A DNA stretch of 64,000 bases from positions 1,688,001 through 1,752,000 of the forward strand of contig CATIUR010000001.1 of NCBI GenBank assembly GCA_949592205.1, written 5' to 3'. This document shows positions 34,421 to 46,397 of this stretch, one piece after another (within the stretch, counting starts at the first letter, position 1; each line of letters begins with the position of its first letter). This DNA comes from Helichrysum umbraculigerum. Taxonomy: Eukaryota > Streptophyta > Magnoliopsida > Asterales > Asteraceae. Under the pieces are notes generated by a model, which worked only from the letters and a program-made list of their open reading frames with translations, had not been told where the DNA came from and did no database searches. The translations under genes were made by a program, and so were the position numbers.

Positions 34421-36979
34421 TAGCAAAAATTTGACGAGCTTGAAGAAAGGTACAAGATTAATCTCAACTGGAATATCATCCCATATACAAGTACCACCGA
34501 ATTAATGTTTTTTTTACTTAATCAGATGACCTTTGGGGTGTACTGTATCACAAAGACGTTTATCCTCGTGTATCTCCTAATGGAATGTGGATCGAACATG
34601 CACATCGGATCCAGTTTGCACCGTGCTTTATCTAGTTATATTTGGTCATTGATTTATGTTTTTCAAATTCAACCAATGGGATTCACAGCCATGTTGATAG
34701 CCTTAACATTTAGTTAGCTTAGGCCCTACATGACAGGCTAAAGGTGGTGAACTAGAGGAAGTGGTATGACAGGATATATGATGCAGGATTTAGTCTAAAA
34801 TAGCCATGATACACCTTCACTAGCTCACATGTTAGCTATATGAGATATATGATACAGACTTTGGTCTAAATTAAATATAATTAGATGTTTTTATATATAA
34901 TTTGAATATAACTATAAAGCCAACTATATTTGAAACTAGTCCTATCGGTTGAACAGTAAGTCGAATGATCCGGTTTTGAAAATATTATGTGTTTTCCTAT
35001 TTTTTTGAAATAACATTTAGTTTATAATTGTCACACATTGTTAATGCACCTCTTTGTTTTGAGACGACAAAATTATTAACATAATACTATAGTGCGTAAT
35101 TAAATTGATTATACGTTCATAATTACATTTTACATCATTTACAACAATTGTACAAGTCAACCAAAAGTCAACAATGCAAATTGGAAAATTTTGAAAGAAA
35201 AAGCGTGAACGATCTACGATCAATGATTGATGTACGCATATTTATTTGATTTTTTTTTATTATCAAGTCTCAGTACGTTCATTTGATTGTCATTTAGATT
35301 TATTTTGAGTGTGTGTTAGTTGATTTGATTTGATTGGCGTTGTATGACGTTTAGAGTTCTTTTGAGTGTGTGTTAGCTGATATATCCCGTGTTAATTTTG
35401 GTATCATTTGTAACATTTGATTATCGTTGTATGGAGTTCTTTTGATTGTGTATTAGTTGATTCTATATTGTGCGTTAATTCTGTATTGGTATCATTTGTT
35501 ACAAATCATGTGATTTACAAATCACTTAAGAAACTACTCTCTTTTAATATCCCCGTTGCATACACAAAGATACTAAACTATACATTTACTTGAAGAACAT
35601 GTATGAGACTACATGTAATAATTTTAACTTTTTAGTTGTAAATTATGTTTGTGGAGAATGTTAAATTGATCAGGAGTTATCTATTAATAAAATCTATCCT
35701 TTTTAATAAAATGGAAGGGGAAATATCTATTGTGGCTCTTATTACATATGAAAAAGGTTGATGTGCCTAACAATTCTTGCCTAACATTTTTATTGGTACA
35801 CATAAGGGATAATGGGATATCATAGGTGCTTTCAGTAACACCAAATTTGTGTCGTTGACCAATAATGTTCATGATATTTTTACTTTACATGTACATTTTC
35901 ATTCTCTCCTTATAACTTAACAACACCTAAGTTAGATGGAGTTAATTGCACCAATGATTTTTCCATACACATATCTCAATAATTAGCGGATAAAATGAAA
36001 GAGAAAATGGAAGATACATGCCATTATGTATTGAGTAGATATAAGTTATGCATGAATTGTTAGACATATTTAGCTTACAACATTGCTAAAATATAAAACA
36101 TAGAAGGCTAAAAGATTTAAAACTTCAATAACTAAGTCGAGTTCAACTCGTCATATGTTTCATGTATGACGTAGATAAACTTGACGGAGTTTAAACTTAA
36201 ACAAATCAGTTGAAATAGTCTTGTTTGCAACCTAAAAAGTGATTTAAAAACTAAAATAAATAGGTGTGTAGTGTCTAGCACTAGTATTAGTAAGTTAGTT
36301 ATGGTATAACTGGTTGTGGTTTAAACCGAACACATGAACATATGGCGAGATAAAAACATTAAGTCGTGCATTTGACCCATTCGAAACAACGATCAACCCC
36401 ATAACTTGTGGCATGGCTAGTGTTGAAGCTTGATCCAATTGATGAGTGTAAATGAGAACATTGGTTGTGCGTTACTTGTACTTACATATTGACTTGTGAC
36501 CTTAGCCGTTAGAATTCATATGTCACATTGTTTGCTTTCTACTTGCTTTAGATCCCTATACCCATTTACATGAGTGCGCTTATATATAACAAAAATGTAA
36601 CCACAATGATATAAAACTTTTTACCCAAATAATTTGGTTTTGTAGAAAATAAAAAAATTCAAAATATAGGGACAAATGGTAAGTCTTGCATATACCATTG
36701 TCTATGGTTCTCTAGTTATCAATATCACAAATCATATCCAAATACCTTAATTTCAAAGGTACATGTCCAAAATTAACTGATTTTTTTATGTGCTTTTAAG
36801 TCCGTCATCATCATCTGTCACAACTTGACTAACAGACTCTTTCCTGTTAATAGTATCAACTTCCTTAACCATGTCTCATTCAGTAAGGAACACTGGAGCC
36901 CAACAACCATATGTACTCTACTGCCACATAAACTTGTGACATTCATCAAGTGTCTGGTCATAAAATCCACAAACACGTA
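34421..36979. other. Unassigned AT-rich stretch
   Basis: I see no convincing gene, RNA or complete transposon here. A degenerate direct repeat of roughly 88-bp period lies at about 35300-35510 (units containing gagttcttttga and ggtatcatttgt). A short LWGVLYHKDVYPRVSPNG-like reading near 34525 might be the end of the preceding copia remnant, but I cannot place it. Confidence 0.5.
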
Positions 36980-37489
36980 TGATGTGAAGTAAAAAGTCAT
37001 GTTTTTAAGTACGATATTCCGCACTTTTTGGGCACATCTTTAGTGAAAACATTTCAAAACAATCATTATTTACTAAAATTCACTAAAGTGCTCCAAATAT
37101 AGACGTTGCTACAAAAACCACTAAAAACGTCCGAATAACGAGCAAAACATAGCGAATAAACAACAATCAATTCTCACACCCTCATTTACCTTATGAAAAA
37201 TAAATTCTAACCTTATTATATGATGTCATAGGTAAAAACAAGACGGGAGAATCAAGAATCATGCAAATTGGGTAAAGAACGGAGGAGATACGGCTTCTAC
37301 AGATCGTTAAAAGTCATTCTGGATATGCCTGAGCTCTACACAGTTTCTGTGAAATTGATACCATTAGAAGCGTAACGGAATTACGAGACCGTAGGTGAAA
37401 GAATCAAGTCAAACGGACGTGTAACGAAGGAGATACGGGCGTTTTAAGCAACGAACGAAAATCGACGGAAGATGAATACGGCCTTGGCA

Positions 37490-37562
37490 AGCCGTATATG
37501 GACCCACAAGACCGTATACGGCCTTTTAAGACCATATACGGCCCCCTTGACCCCGTATACAA
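37490..37562. repeat. ccgtatacgg palindrome cluster in LTR B1
   Basis: Four variants of the 10-bp palindrome lie within 75 bp (ccgtatatgg, ccgtatacgg, ccatatacgg, ccgtatacaa), separated by about 10-12 bases. LTR B2 has three at the same place with different bases mutated. The spacing is close to one helical turn plus the motif itself. Confidence 0.85.
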
Positions 37563-37651
37563 CCCCTCCTAAGGCCAATTGGTCTCCTTTTGTGCTTTGC
37601 GTGCTTGTACGTTGTGCTTCGAGGCTTCTACGTATGATTTGAGGCTTCACC

Positions 37652-37659
37652 TATAAATA
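37652..37659 (+). promoter_or_regulatory. TATA box of LTR B1
   Basis: tataaata followed by ggggtcacctcc and a long CT-rich leader; the same context is kept in LTR B2 at 63210-63217. Confidence 0.8.
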
Positions 37660-39367
37660 GGGGTCACCTCCTACACCTCATTCCTCATTCTCATTTCTCT
37701 CTTCCACTTTCTCTCTCACACACTTCTCTCTCTCTAGGTTCTCTCTCTAGTCTCTCTCTAGTTTCTCTCTCTAGGGTTTAACCTTTGGAACTAGTGGGAA
37801 GATTAGGGGAGAATCTTTCTCTTTTCTTTACTTTTAGATTAGTTATGTAATTAATTATCAAAGGCTAGCTTATGTAATGCTTGGATATCATGAAGAAATA
37901 CAAGTGTTATTCTGCTCACAATTCGTATTGGTATTATCTATCATTTCTATCATTAATTTGTCATAATGTTCTTGTTTGATGTTTGTGATTTATTAATGTT
38001 AGAAATGTTTATTGCTATGCTTTGTGAGTAGTTGCTTGTATGTTTGCCATGATTAGATAGTTAGAGATGATGTTACATTAATTCTTTATCTGTATAAATG
38101 GGAGTTATACTTTGTTATCTGTCTAAGCTTATCCTGAATATAGACTTAATCATTCACCCTTTCCAGTCTTTCACGTGACTATTGCCATAGTTATAGGAGT
38201 TATAAACCCTAGCTACAAATACATAGTTATCTCTGTTACTGTCTGAAGCTATGAGATCGCCATAAAACGGCACTGTATCGGTATAGCGTTGGAAATACCA
38301 CTGTTAGAGTACAAATAGGTGGAAGCCAAGGAAATGCCATAGGTTTATCTCATCGTGGATTACCTAGAAGTCACCATTCTAGAACATGGTATAGGTATCA
38401 TATAAACTGTGGAAATGCTAAACATAATAAAGTAGTGTACACCGTGTGTCTATCTAGGCTTAGAAAACTGTGGAAATACTTAATGCAGTGTACACTATCA
38501 CTATACCTAGGGATGAACGACTGATTGTAAAGGAGGGTCTAATTCATGACTGAAGTATTTGTGCTGAATTGATAGAATATGAGTTTTGAAAAGAAAGCAA
38601 GGAGTCGGCTGTATTCCCAGATGCTTAAACCCCATAACTCTACATAACCGATAGTTTAGAATAACATAGTGAAATAACCAGTACACATTTAGATGACACA
38701 TTTAGGCTTAGGTGTTAAGAAAAGTCAGAATATCCTTTATGGCGGTTTGCTACCTTATTCATGCACCCAGGAGTTATCTCCATAGACTCACTGTTCCGTA
38801 ACAGGGGAGTTGAGCAAAAAGGGTCACTGTTCCATCACAAAGGCAGTGTTAGGGGTTGAGCAACCTGATCTGATCAGAATCACGATAGCCTAGGTACTCA
38901 GTGACATACTAATTTAGAACCGGACTAAAGAAGTAGGGTCCTAGTGTTTACACTTGTAGTCTATATGTTTGTCACCTGAATGTGTCCTCAAATAATCATC
39001 ATCTCAGCACATACACTATCCTAAATCAAGGTGAACCACGTCTTTGTTATCCTTAGGTGTTATATATGCTAGTCTCCCTTTACTTTTATGCTTTATTAAT
39101 TTTAGTAGTTTAAATAGATACCCTAGCTTGATAATTAGTTTATCGGAACGAGCTCTGTTTCAATTCTACCGTCGTGAGGAACAACCCTGGATCATCCTTA
39201 CCGCATACTTGTATCAGGTATTCGTACCAGTACCTGTAGGTAGTATGGAGATTTATGCTCCCCCGACTATTATAAATTTAAAACTACCACTGATGCCGCG
39301 CCTAGCGGAAAGGTCTGCAACGACAGGAAGCGATTCCTGAACCGACAGTGGGTGCGCATCAAATATT

Positions 39368-39385
39368 TGGCGCCGCTGCCGGGGA
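39368..39385 (+). promoter_or_regulatory. Primer-binding site of element B1 (Athila type)
   Basis: tggcgccgctgccgggga, the PBS form known from Athila/Tat elements, one mismatch from the usual tggcgccgttgccgggga. It identifies the lineage and the LTR end. Confidence 0.9.
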
Positions 39386-40806
39386 CGGTAGTACGATTCG
39401 GAGCCTGTTTAGATAAATTAGTTTTTAAGCGACCCTTTTACTTTTTGCCCATAGATTAGCGTAGTTAAATTTAATTAGGTTAGCTTAATTTAGATTTAAA
39501 TCCCTTCTCACCTAAAATTTTTTCTTAAACCTTCTTCAAATGTCGTCTTTACTAAACACTTGGGTAAAAACAATAAAAGATCAATTGCAAAGTCTTGCTT
39601 AAATATTTCAAATTGGATGTAGGATATGCGGTGTTCCCCACTTTGACGGAGAATGTGAAGGTCATACGATGTTAGGCATAGGACACTTAGATTCTCAATC
39701 AAACACCTATAGCCCCCCTCAACATCAATCTCAATCTTTATCATTCGAAGTCAACCCACACTCCACATCTAATACACTCAACATAGACTTGCACTCAACT
39801 CTAAGCAGTGATCTAATTGAACCTGTTACCCAAGTAGTCGGTGAGAATGTTGTTACAAGATTGTAGACGTCAACGGATACTGTCCCACCTCCATGCCCAG
39901 AGTACAACATTATCACTGACCAAAAGACCATAGGAAGCAATGTGGGTTTTGCGTCAGGGTTGCCCTACAAACCATCTCTCCACCACATAATGACGTATAC
40001 GTCATGGAGTGATATGGACACCTCTGACCAATCCATTCTGTCAATCCGACCTCAGGAGGTATTAGAAGTTGAGAGATTTGTTATACCTCCGGTAGAACAA
40101 TTCCCTTACTTTGAACCATCTCCTCATATTGGACATCCTCTGGCCTTAACTTTCCTTAAACTCATAGGTATGTACCAATATTACCACTTGTGTCTACTGA
40201 TGGATGCAAAGAAGCCGCTAGGATTTCTTGATAAATAGTGTTGGAGTCAAGTTAGATACTCGAACAAAAACAAGCGCTTCTCGGGAGGCAACCCGTGTCT
40301 AACGTAGTTTTAATAGTAGTTAATTTAGGATAAGTCGTAAGCTAATCCTTTTAAGTAGAGAATAATCCCTAAAATGAATGTTCCAAGTTTTCTTTACTTT
40401 TATGAACAAAAATGATGGTTTGTGAAAGTTACTTCATTGAAATTTTTGTCAAAACCTTAAAACTTCCTACTCCCACTTGTTTAAATTTTATTGCAACATC
40501 TATTTTTCACCATTATTTAAAATTCTTAATGTCCCTTCACTCACAAACGTAGAAACCTACTAGAGATTAGGAGCCTTAGTCATCTTACACTACCACTGAC
40601 ATGTTTCGAGCATTTGAGGTGCTTACATATATTTATGCGAACATACATGAGATACTAATGCTTAATCTGATAACATGATTTGTATGTCAATATGTGTATT
40701 ATGCTTGAACTCGTTTAAAAATGTGTGCTTTCGATATCTCTATACTTGGCTACCTAATTCAACTGATAATACTAGTATTTCCATATCTGCTGTTTGTGTT
40801 GCGGTG
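39386..40806 (+). pseudogene. Internal remnant of Athila-type element B1
   Basis: A gag-like frame starts at ATG 39539 (MSSLLNTWVKTIKDQLQSLA) and meets a stop. It continues as CRICGVPHFDGECEGH, a likely degraded zinc knuckle, then an open SQSNTYSPPQ... stretch to 39868. A second frame (39942-40238, 98 residues) is unrecognised. The motif cttctcgggaggcaaccc (40278-40295), typical of the region downstream of pol in Athila relatives, follows. No protease, RT or integrase is present, so this copy is a deletion derivative that could move only in trans. Element A interrupts it at 40807. Confidence 0.65.
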
Positions 40807-40953
40807 TGTGACAATCCTCAAATTAGGGTATTAATCTTTACTTAACTACATGCATTACCTAGAGTAATTTTTCTGATTAGTGAATTCTAAACTGTTTTAT
40901 GTGTTAAGTTTTGAGGAACTTACTATTTTATATGTGACCAATTAGAATCGTAG

Positions 40954-41020
<67 letters not shown>

Positions 41021-41837
41021 CGTACAAAACAAACGCGTTAAACTCGACTAATAAACAAATACGATAGTTGGTGATACAAAATAATTAATAATATGAAATT
41101 ATTAATTATAAATATTATTAACTTATATTATTGAGATAATATAATATATTATACGTTCTATATTAAACGTATCGAGCGCGATACAAAAGTTCAAAAAGAA
41201 CTTCAAAATACTTTCGAATAATTTTTATTTGAAAATATTATGGGAACCTGTTAAAACAAAAATAAAACGAAAACCTTTAGATGTTTCTTTAAAACGCGTT
41301 GCACACGAACAGAAACAAATGCAAAAGGTACCAAAAGTGCAAAAATAATAAAAGTATTATTTTTCTCCTTCATAATAAAGTATTTGGAGAGTTACCTCAA
41401 AATATAATTGCGTAATTTAACTGTAAATTGGCACCTAATTGGACCCGTACATGGAACTAAAGGGCTAAAAACCCAAACAATTAACACATCTAAAATATCA
41501 AATCGACACTATACTGTATAGCTCCATACTCCAGTTGAAAAATTGAAACCCATATACATATTTTATACCCACTCTCATTTCTACCAAACCACAATTATTT
41601 GCACACACTGTTTTCCTTCTTCCTCTCCGGTTTTGGTAGAGCATCAACAACAGCAGTAACAAGGGTGGAAGTAGAGCAGGAACCAATTCCCAAACCACCT
41701 CCATCTTTCTAACCATACAAACACAACCAAAATGATCACATAGTAATAATCATCATATCACCGTCATCATCATCATCATCAGAGTCAACCATCATCATCG
41801 CCATTTTCATCACTGTGAGGTTCAAAATCTTAAATTT

Positions 41838-41953
<116 letters not shown>

Positions 41954-42321
41954 CATGATTATATTATGTTATAACTCGTTTATTTGGTGTATAAACTTGT
42001 TAAATTATGTTAAATACATGATTGAAATATCAAAATGGAAAATATTTAGGATAATTACTTTGAGCTAAAAACATCGATCGGGATAAATACTTTGAGCAGA
42101 TCGGGTGACAGGTTTAACCGAATGGGTACCACTCTAGACCCGATCGGGTCACGTTATTTTGGCCTCAAAAACAAGTTAGTCGGGGGCTGGGTGCGTAGAC
42201 TAAACGAAAAACAGGAGATTTCCCAGAAGCTAGCGGGTAGTCGATGGGTTTAAATGGGTTACACCCTTACGGGTGATGTGTAATATGGAAAGAAAACATA
42301 CAAGTTTAACTACTTACTAAA

Positions 42322-42396
<75 letters not shown>

Positions 42397-42427
42397 TACT
42401 TGAGTAGATATAACCAAAAGCACACAA

Positions 42428-42480
42428 TAGCCTACTGGTTAAGGTCATCACTTTGAAACTAAAGGTCATGGGTTTGATCC
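42428..42480 (+). repeat. tRNA-related (SINE-like) segment inside LTR A1
   Basis: An A-box-like tagcctactgg (42428-42438) and a B-box-like ggtttgatcc (42471-42480) are spaced as in a tRNA and sit in caaggtcat/ggtcatggg context common in plant SINEs. The same segment is in LTR A2 (56106-56158), so it was part of the LTR before the two copies separated. Confidence 0.5.
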
Positions 42481-42782
42481 TCGTGACCTGTTTTTGACTT
42501 AATTTAATTTTTGGGCTATTACATTGTTGAATGTCATGATCTTGCTAAATATGGTAACTTCCATTTTTAGTAAATTATTATTATTATTTAATTAAATATT
42601 ATTTATAATAATTATTACCATTACATAGTAAGTTGTAAGTGGTACAAAAATATTAACGAGTATACGATATAAATTTTATCAAGTTATAATTTTTATAAAA
42701 CTTAATGACATAAAGGTTGGACTAAAAATTGTACACAACCGCGGGACAATATTTATTTACAAATATTAAACGTTGTAACTTT

Positions 42783-43036
42783 TGGGCCAAACGGATTAAT
42801 TATATAATGGGTCAAAACTATTATTTTGTATTTGGGCCAAACTATTTTTGGGCTAAACAAAGACGGCCAAAAACATTATATTTATACTTGGGCCGGGTTG
42901 AGTTTATTAAATGGGCCGAAGTATTTTTGTATCAAATTGGGCCGAAAATGTTAAACCATAAATGTATTTGGCCATATTAGTTGGACCGTGCTATTTGGGC
43001 CAAATTATTGGGCCGAACGAATTGGGCCAAGCCCAA
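42783..43036. promoter_or_regulatory. TGGGCC motif array in LTR A1 (site II-like)
   Basis: Eight exact TGGGCC (42783, 42833, 42889, 42912, 42938, 42996, 43009, 43023), one TGGGCT (42849) and one reverse GCCCAA (43031) lie within 254 bp. TGGGCC/T is the site II motif bound by TCP transcription factors in promoters of growth-related plant genes. LTR A2 keeps the array (about 56457-56712). That it acts as an enhancer is inference. Confidence 0.6.
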
Positions 43037-43525
43037 TGAGTCGTATAATTATAAAACACAAACGTAAACCGAATTATATATATGGGACAAGTAAAATGAA
43101 ATGAACGACAAGTTATATATATAAATAAACACGAACTTTTAACAAGTGTAATTATATATATACGACGAGATAACGAAGTTATTTTCTTAACAAATAAACT
43201 TATGTTTATAAAACATAACACGACAAAAATTATATTTATGTTTATATATATATAAGCGCGACAACAAAAAAATGATAGATATACATAGATGTATATAACG
43301 ACGACGACTTTTATATATATGAATATATATATTCAACTAATGAGTATATAGGGATATACTTACACGCAATCACTGTTTAACACATGTATCACTAACCAAC
43401 TAAAGTTGTACAAATACGTTTATGTAATGAATAGTCCGTGTACTTATTTAAGGTATATTTATTTGCGTCTAGGTATTTGAGGGACGCATCTGGACTGTGT
43501 ATTACTAGCTGAAGAATTGCTAACT

Positions 43526-44379
43526 GTGAGTTCACAGCCCCTACCTTTTACTTGTTTTAAATGTTTTTAAAACTAGGGGTGGAAAACATAGAACTATGTG
43601 CTATTACATGCAACTTGTTTTATATAATTGCTTGACATGCTTTTATATCAAACTGATTTATATAAATGCTTTATGCTTTATACACAACTGTTAATTGTAT
43701 GAAATGTTTTTTCTCATAACTAGTTGGAAATAAGACAACGAATCTTGGAACGAACCTAGGTTTACATGAGGTAGTTGTAGTGCACATAAGTCCCAGTGCT
43801 TGCAACCTATAACCATTAGCTAGGTGACTCTAGCCACTGAGTATACAGATAGTACTATCGATTTGACAACCCTCCCAGGATATAACTCGTTGGTCATTCC
43901 AACCACACGACGGCAGTCGTAACGAGGAGTGTATACTTACCATGTTACTGAGGCAATAACAAAACAACTAGTCGTGGATAGGTTATAGCATTAGGTATCG
44001 TTACTTTAACTTTAAAGGTGTCGCTCACCTTAGAGGGATCATAGTCTATATTTCCCACATAAACTAAACAACTAAACTACAACTTGATTTGGGAAGGGTA
44101 TTCCCTGTGATAACTAATAGGATAGGTGTTCCTACAAGATTGCTTTTATAGGAAATGTTTACTTGATTGATAAACCTGTATTTCCGTAAACTACTTATCG
44201 GGAAATGTTTTCTTTAATTAGAATACTTGTGTTTCCTACCATGCATATAAACATTATGTTTGTGTACATGAATGATTTATACAAAACTTGGTTTAACTAC
44301 TTACATATACTAAACCTGTGAATTCACTCAACATTCAAAGTTGACGGTTTACTATGTTTTTCAGGGTTTTAGGACTCAG
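43526..44379 (+). promoter_or_regulatory. Intron-like segment in LTR A1
   Basis: The donor box gctaact|GTGAGT is followed by tcacagcccctaccttttact and, later, aggggtgg, as in LTRs C, D and E. The acceptor is gttttaggactcag|gtatta (AG at 44378-44379). In LTR A2 the pair is 57171 to 58026 and the acceptor reads cag|gtac, exactly as in LTRs C and D. Confidence 0.4.
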
Positions 44380-44761
44380 GTATTACGCATGCATAAAGGA
44401 CGTAAGCTACCCAGACTGTTTAGGATGCCACTTTTGAGACACTTGGATTTCTTCTGTATTACCAATCTCATTGGTTATACTTACGAAATCCCACTTTTAT
44501 AAACTTGTATTTATTAAAGTTGTTCTACAACACTACTACATGTACGACTTTATAAGTCGTACCCTTTTGTAATAACTCTAACTTTGGCATCTTAAATATA
44601 TATGTTCTGTATGATCATATGCTCTGATACAGTGAATGCACTATTGTGACGTCAGCACCCCCGCTGTTAAACTGTATACTTAAAATGCTTCCGCTAATTA
44701 TAAATTGCTTCCGCTAATTACTAAATAAATGCGATTACCGATTCTGGGGGTGTGACAGACT

Positions 44762-44774
44762 TGGTATCAGAGCC
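44762..44774 (+). promoter_or_regulatory. Primer-binding site of element A1
   Basis: tggtatcagagcc, complementary to initiator tRNA-Met, four bases after the LTR end. Confidence 0.93.
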
Positions 44775-44929
44775 ATTGGTTATAGCGAACTAGAAGTCTT
44801 TAAGTGACTGAAAACCTTAGAGACCTAGACTATAGCCTTGGCTAGAAACATTTATGCCTTCAAGCATACATACTTTGCATACATCTAACATACGACTAAC
44901 ACGTCACCCACGATTTCTTTTGTCTCAGC

Positions 44930-45748
44930 ATGTCTAGACAAGAGCCGATTTACTTGTATGCTTCTGATGAGGAGCCGACCGAGGTTTCCTACCATAGTGA
45001 TGCTAGCACCGGAGTTGCGAGTCCATATGTTCACCAGAGAGCTCTATCTGATGACACCAGTGATGCCTACATCACACCACTCCCGACCGCACCTGTGGTC
45101 CCGCCTACTACTGTTTCAACTGATCCTACCACATGTATGCTAGGGTCTACCTTTATGGTGACACGCCATATGACTGCTGGACCTTCTAGATGACCGGTAC
45201 CGAGGAGGACACCCCGGATGTGTGTCCGAGACTTCCCCACTGGACCATTAGCGTCGAGGGACAAGGCGCCGATGGATGAGACTGCCGAGCCACCACAGAG
45301 GGTACCTAGATTTGCTCACCTGGAGTGGATGACTCCTATGCTGGGACGGTGGAGGTCACTAGAGGGTTTTCCCTCTACATTTGAGACTGGAGAGTCCTCG
45401 CGACCACCAGCTCCACTGCCTACTACTGGAGAGCCCGTAGAGTTGACCCTCCCTACCCTTATTGCGGTGATTCGTACCTTGTTTCGTATTTCTGGTGGCA
45501 GGGGTATTCACCTTGCAGAGTTACAAAGCGATGTCTCTCGTCTGGATGGAGACATGGCTGATATGCATGAGCGTTGCCACTTTTTGCTGGACCACATGTT
45601 TGCTACTCGAGAGATAGCTGAGACTGCACGTACTCGTGTGAGGGTACTGGAGAGACGTGCTAGGATAGCAGGGTCTATGGTTGGAGCTTGTGTGATGATA
45701 GCTGTGCTGAGGACAGATATGGGATTGTTTTTACCTTATTTCTATTAG
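44930..45748 (+). pseudogene. Extra ORF upstream of gag in element A1 (ORF0), one in-frame TGA
   Basis: A single frame of 272 codons runs from ATG 44930 to a stop at 45746, broken only by TGA at 45191-45193. The N-terminal part (MSRQEPIYLYASDEE) is acidic and Ser/Thr/Pro-rich. After the TGA come a Pro/Arg segment, then RFAHLEWMTPMLGRW, a Ser/Pro linker, a likely coiled coil (about 195-247, LAELQSDVSRLDGDM onward) and a hydrophobic 25-residue tail (248-272) ending FLPYFY, which could be a membrane anchor. I recognise no family. Extra ORFs before gag are known in Ogre elements but I know of no standard one in Tekay-type chromoviruses. The ATG follows a splice-acceptor-like tttcttttgtctcag. The second copy (58576-59394) keeps the frame and the same TGA, so the frame is element-encoded. 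Confidence 0.7.
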
Positions 45749-46397
45749 ACCTATGTATGGCGGGTTGTGCCTACTAGGTATTAGAATGATTACTTTTGGC
45801 AGATGAGCATAGGTATGTACTAGACATGTACTAGGTAAAAAAACTGCTGTTAGAATGGGTATATGTATATGAAAACCCATTATCTTTTGTATAGCGCTAA
45901 CCGTCGATGGGCATATTAGGGATCCCATATTGTTTTGTATGAAATGACTGTATCAGCGTTATAACTTTTGATATAATATAACATATGTTTGGTTTGTATT
46001 TCGTATTCATTACAATTGTCAACAACTATAGTATTATATTTATATCTATATGCGTGTGATTGAACGATAACAAATCGATAGCCCTTGTAATCATTTCTTG
46101 TAAACCTTGAGACATACCACACTTTGACTGTTGATTCTTATCTTGAATTCTTTTGAACCTAATTGTGTTATATGATGATGAAAAGAAATATGTATTTGGC
46201 ATTATATAATGATGCCTGGCCAACGTGATTATATTATACTAAGTACATATGGGCGTTTCAAAGTCGTGCGACACGTAATGTGAACTCTTGTTCTTCATCC
46301 TTCGTACTGTTCCTTTGTTGATTAATGTGAAATCTTGTTCATCACATTCATTATCCTAGCATTGACTTCTGCATTTTATTCATCTCAGAACGGAATC
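45749..46397 (+). other. Spacer between ORF0 and gag, element A1
   Basis: AT-rich and without a convincing frame on either strand; the same spacer is present in the second copy (59395-60043). It ends in a pyrimidine-rich tract and CAG at 46386-46388, next to the gag start. Confidence 0.6.

Larger units (their letters stand above)
36980..39361 (+). mobile_element. 5' LTR of Athila-type element B1 (2382 bp)
   Basis: It starts tgatgtgaagtaaaaagtc and ends ggtgcgcatca, seven bases before an Athila-type PBS. It is strongly similar to LTR B2 starting at 62557, with only scattered changes over 1.4 kb. A clear TATA box (tataaata, 37652-37659) precedes a CT-rich run (37680-37780) that looks like the start of the transcript. 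A cluster of ccgtatacgg palindromes lies about 90 bp upstream of the TATA box. Confidence 0.9.

Noticed and set aside
41498..41716. A 72-codon minus-strand ORF repeated at 55246-55464
   Set aside because: Repeated only because it lies in both LTR copies; composition follows Leu-rich reading of the cat/agc repeats, with no known domain.
45185..45205. tctaga, accggt and ggtacc packed around the ORF0 TGA, resembling a cloning linker
   Set aside because: The same bases are in both genomic copies within a continuous frame, so this is coincidence and not vector.
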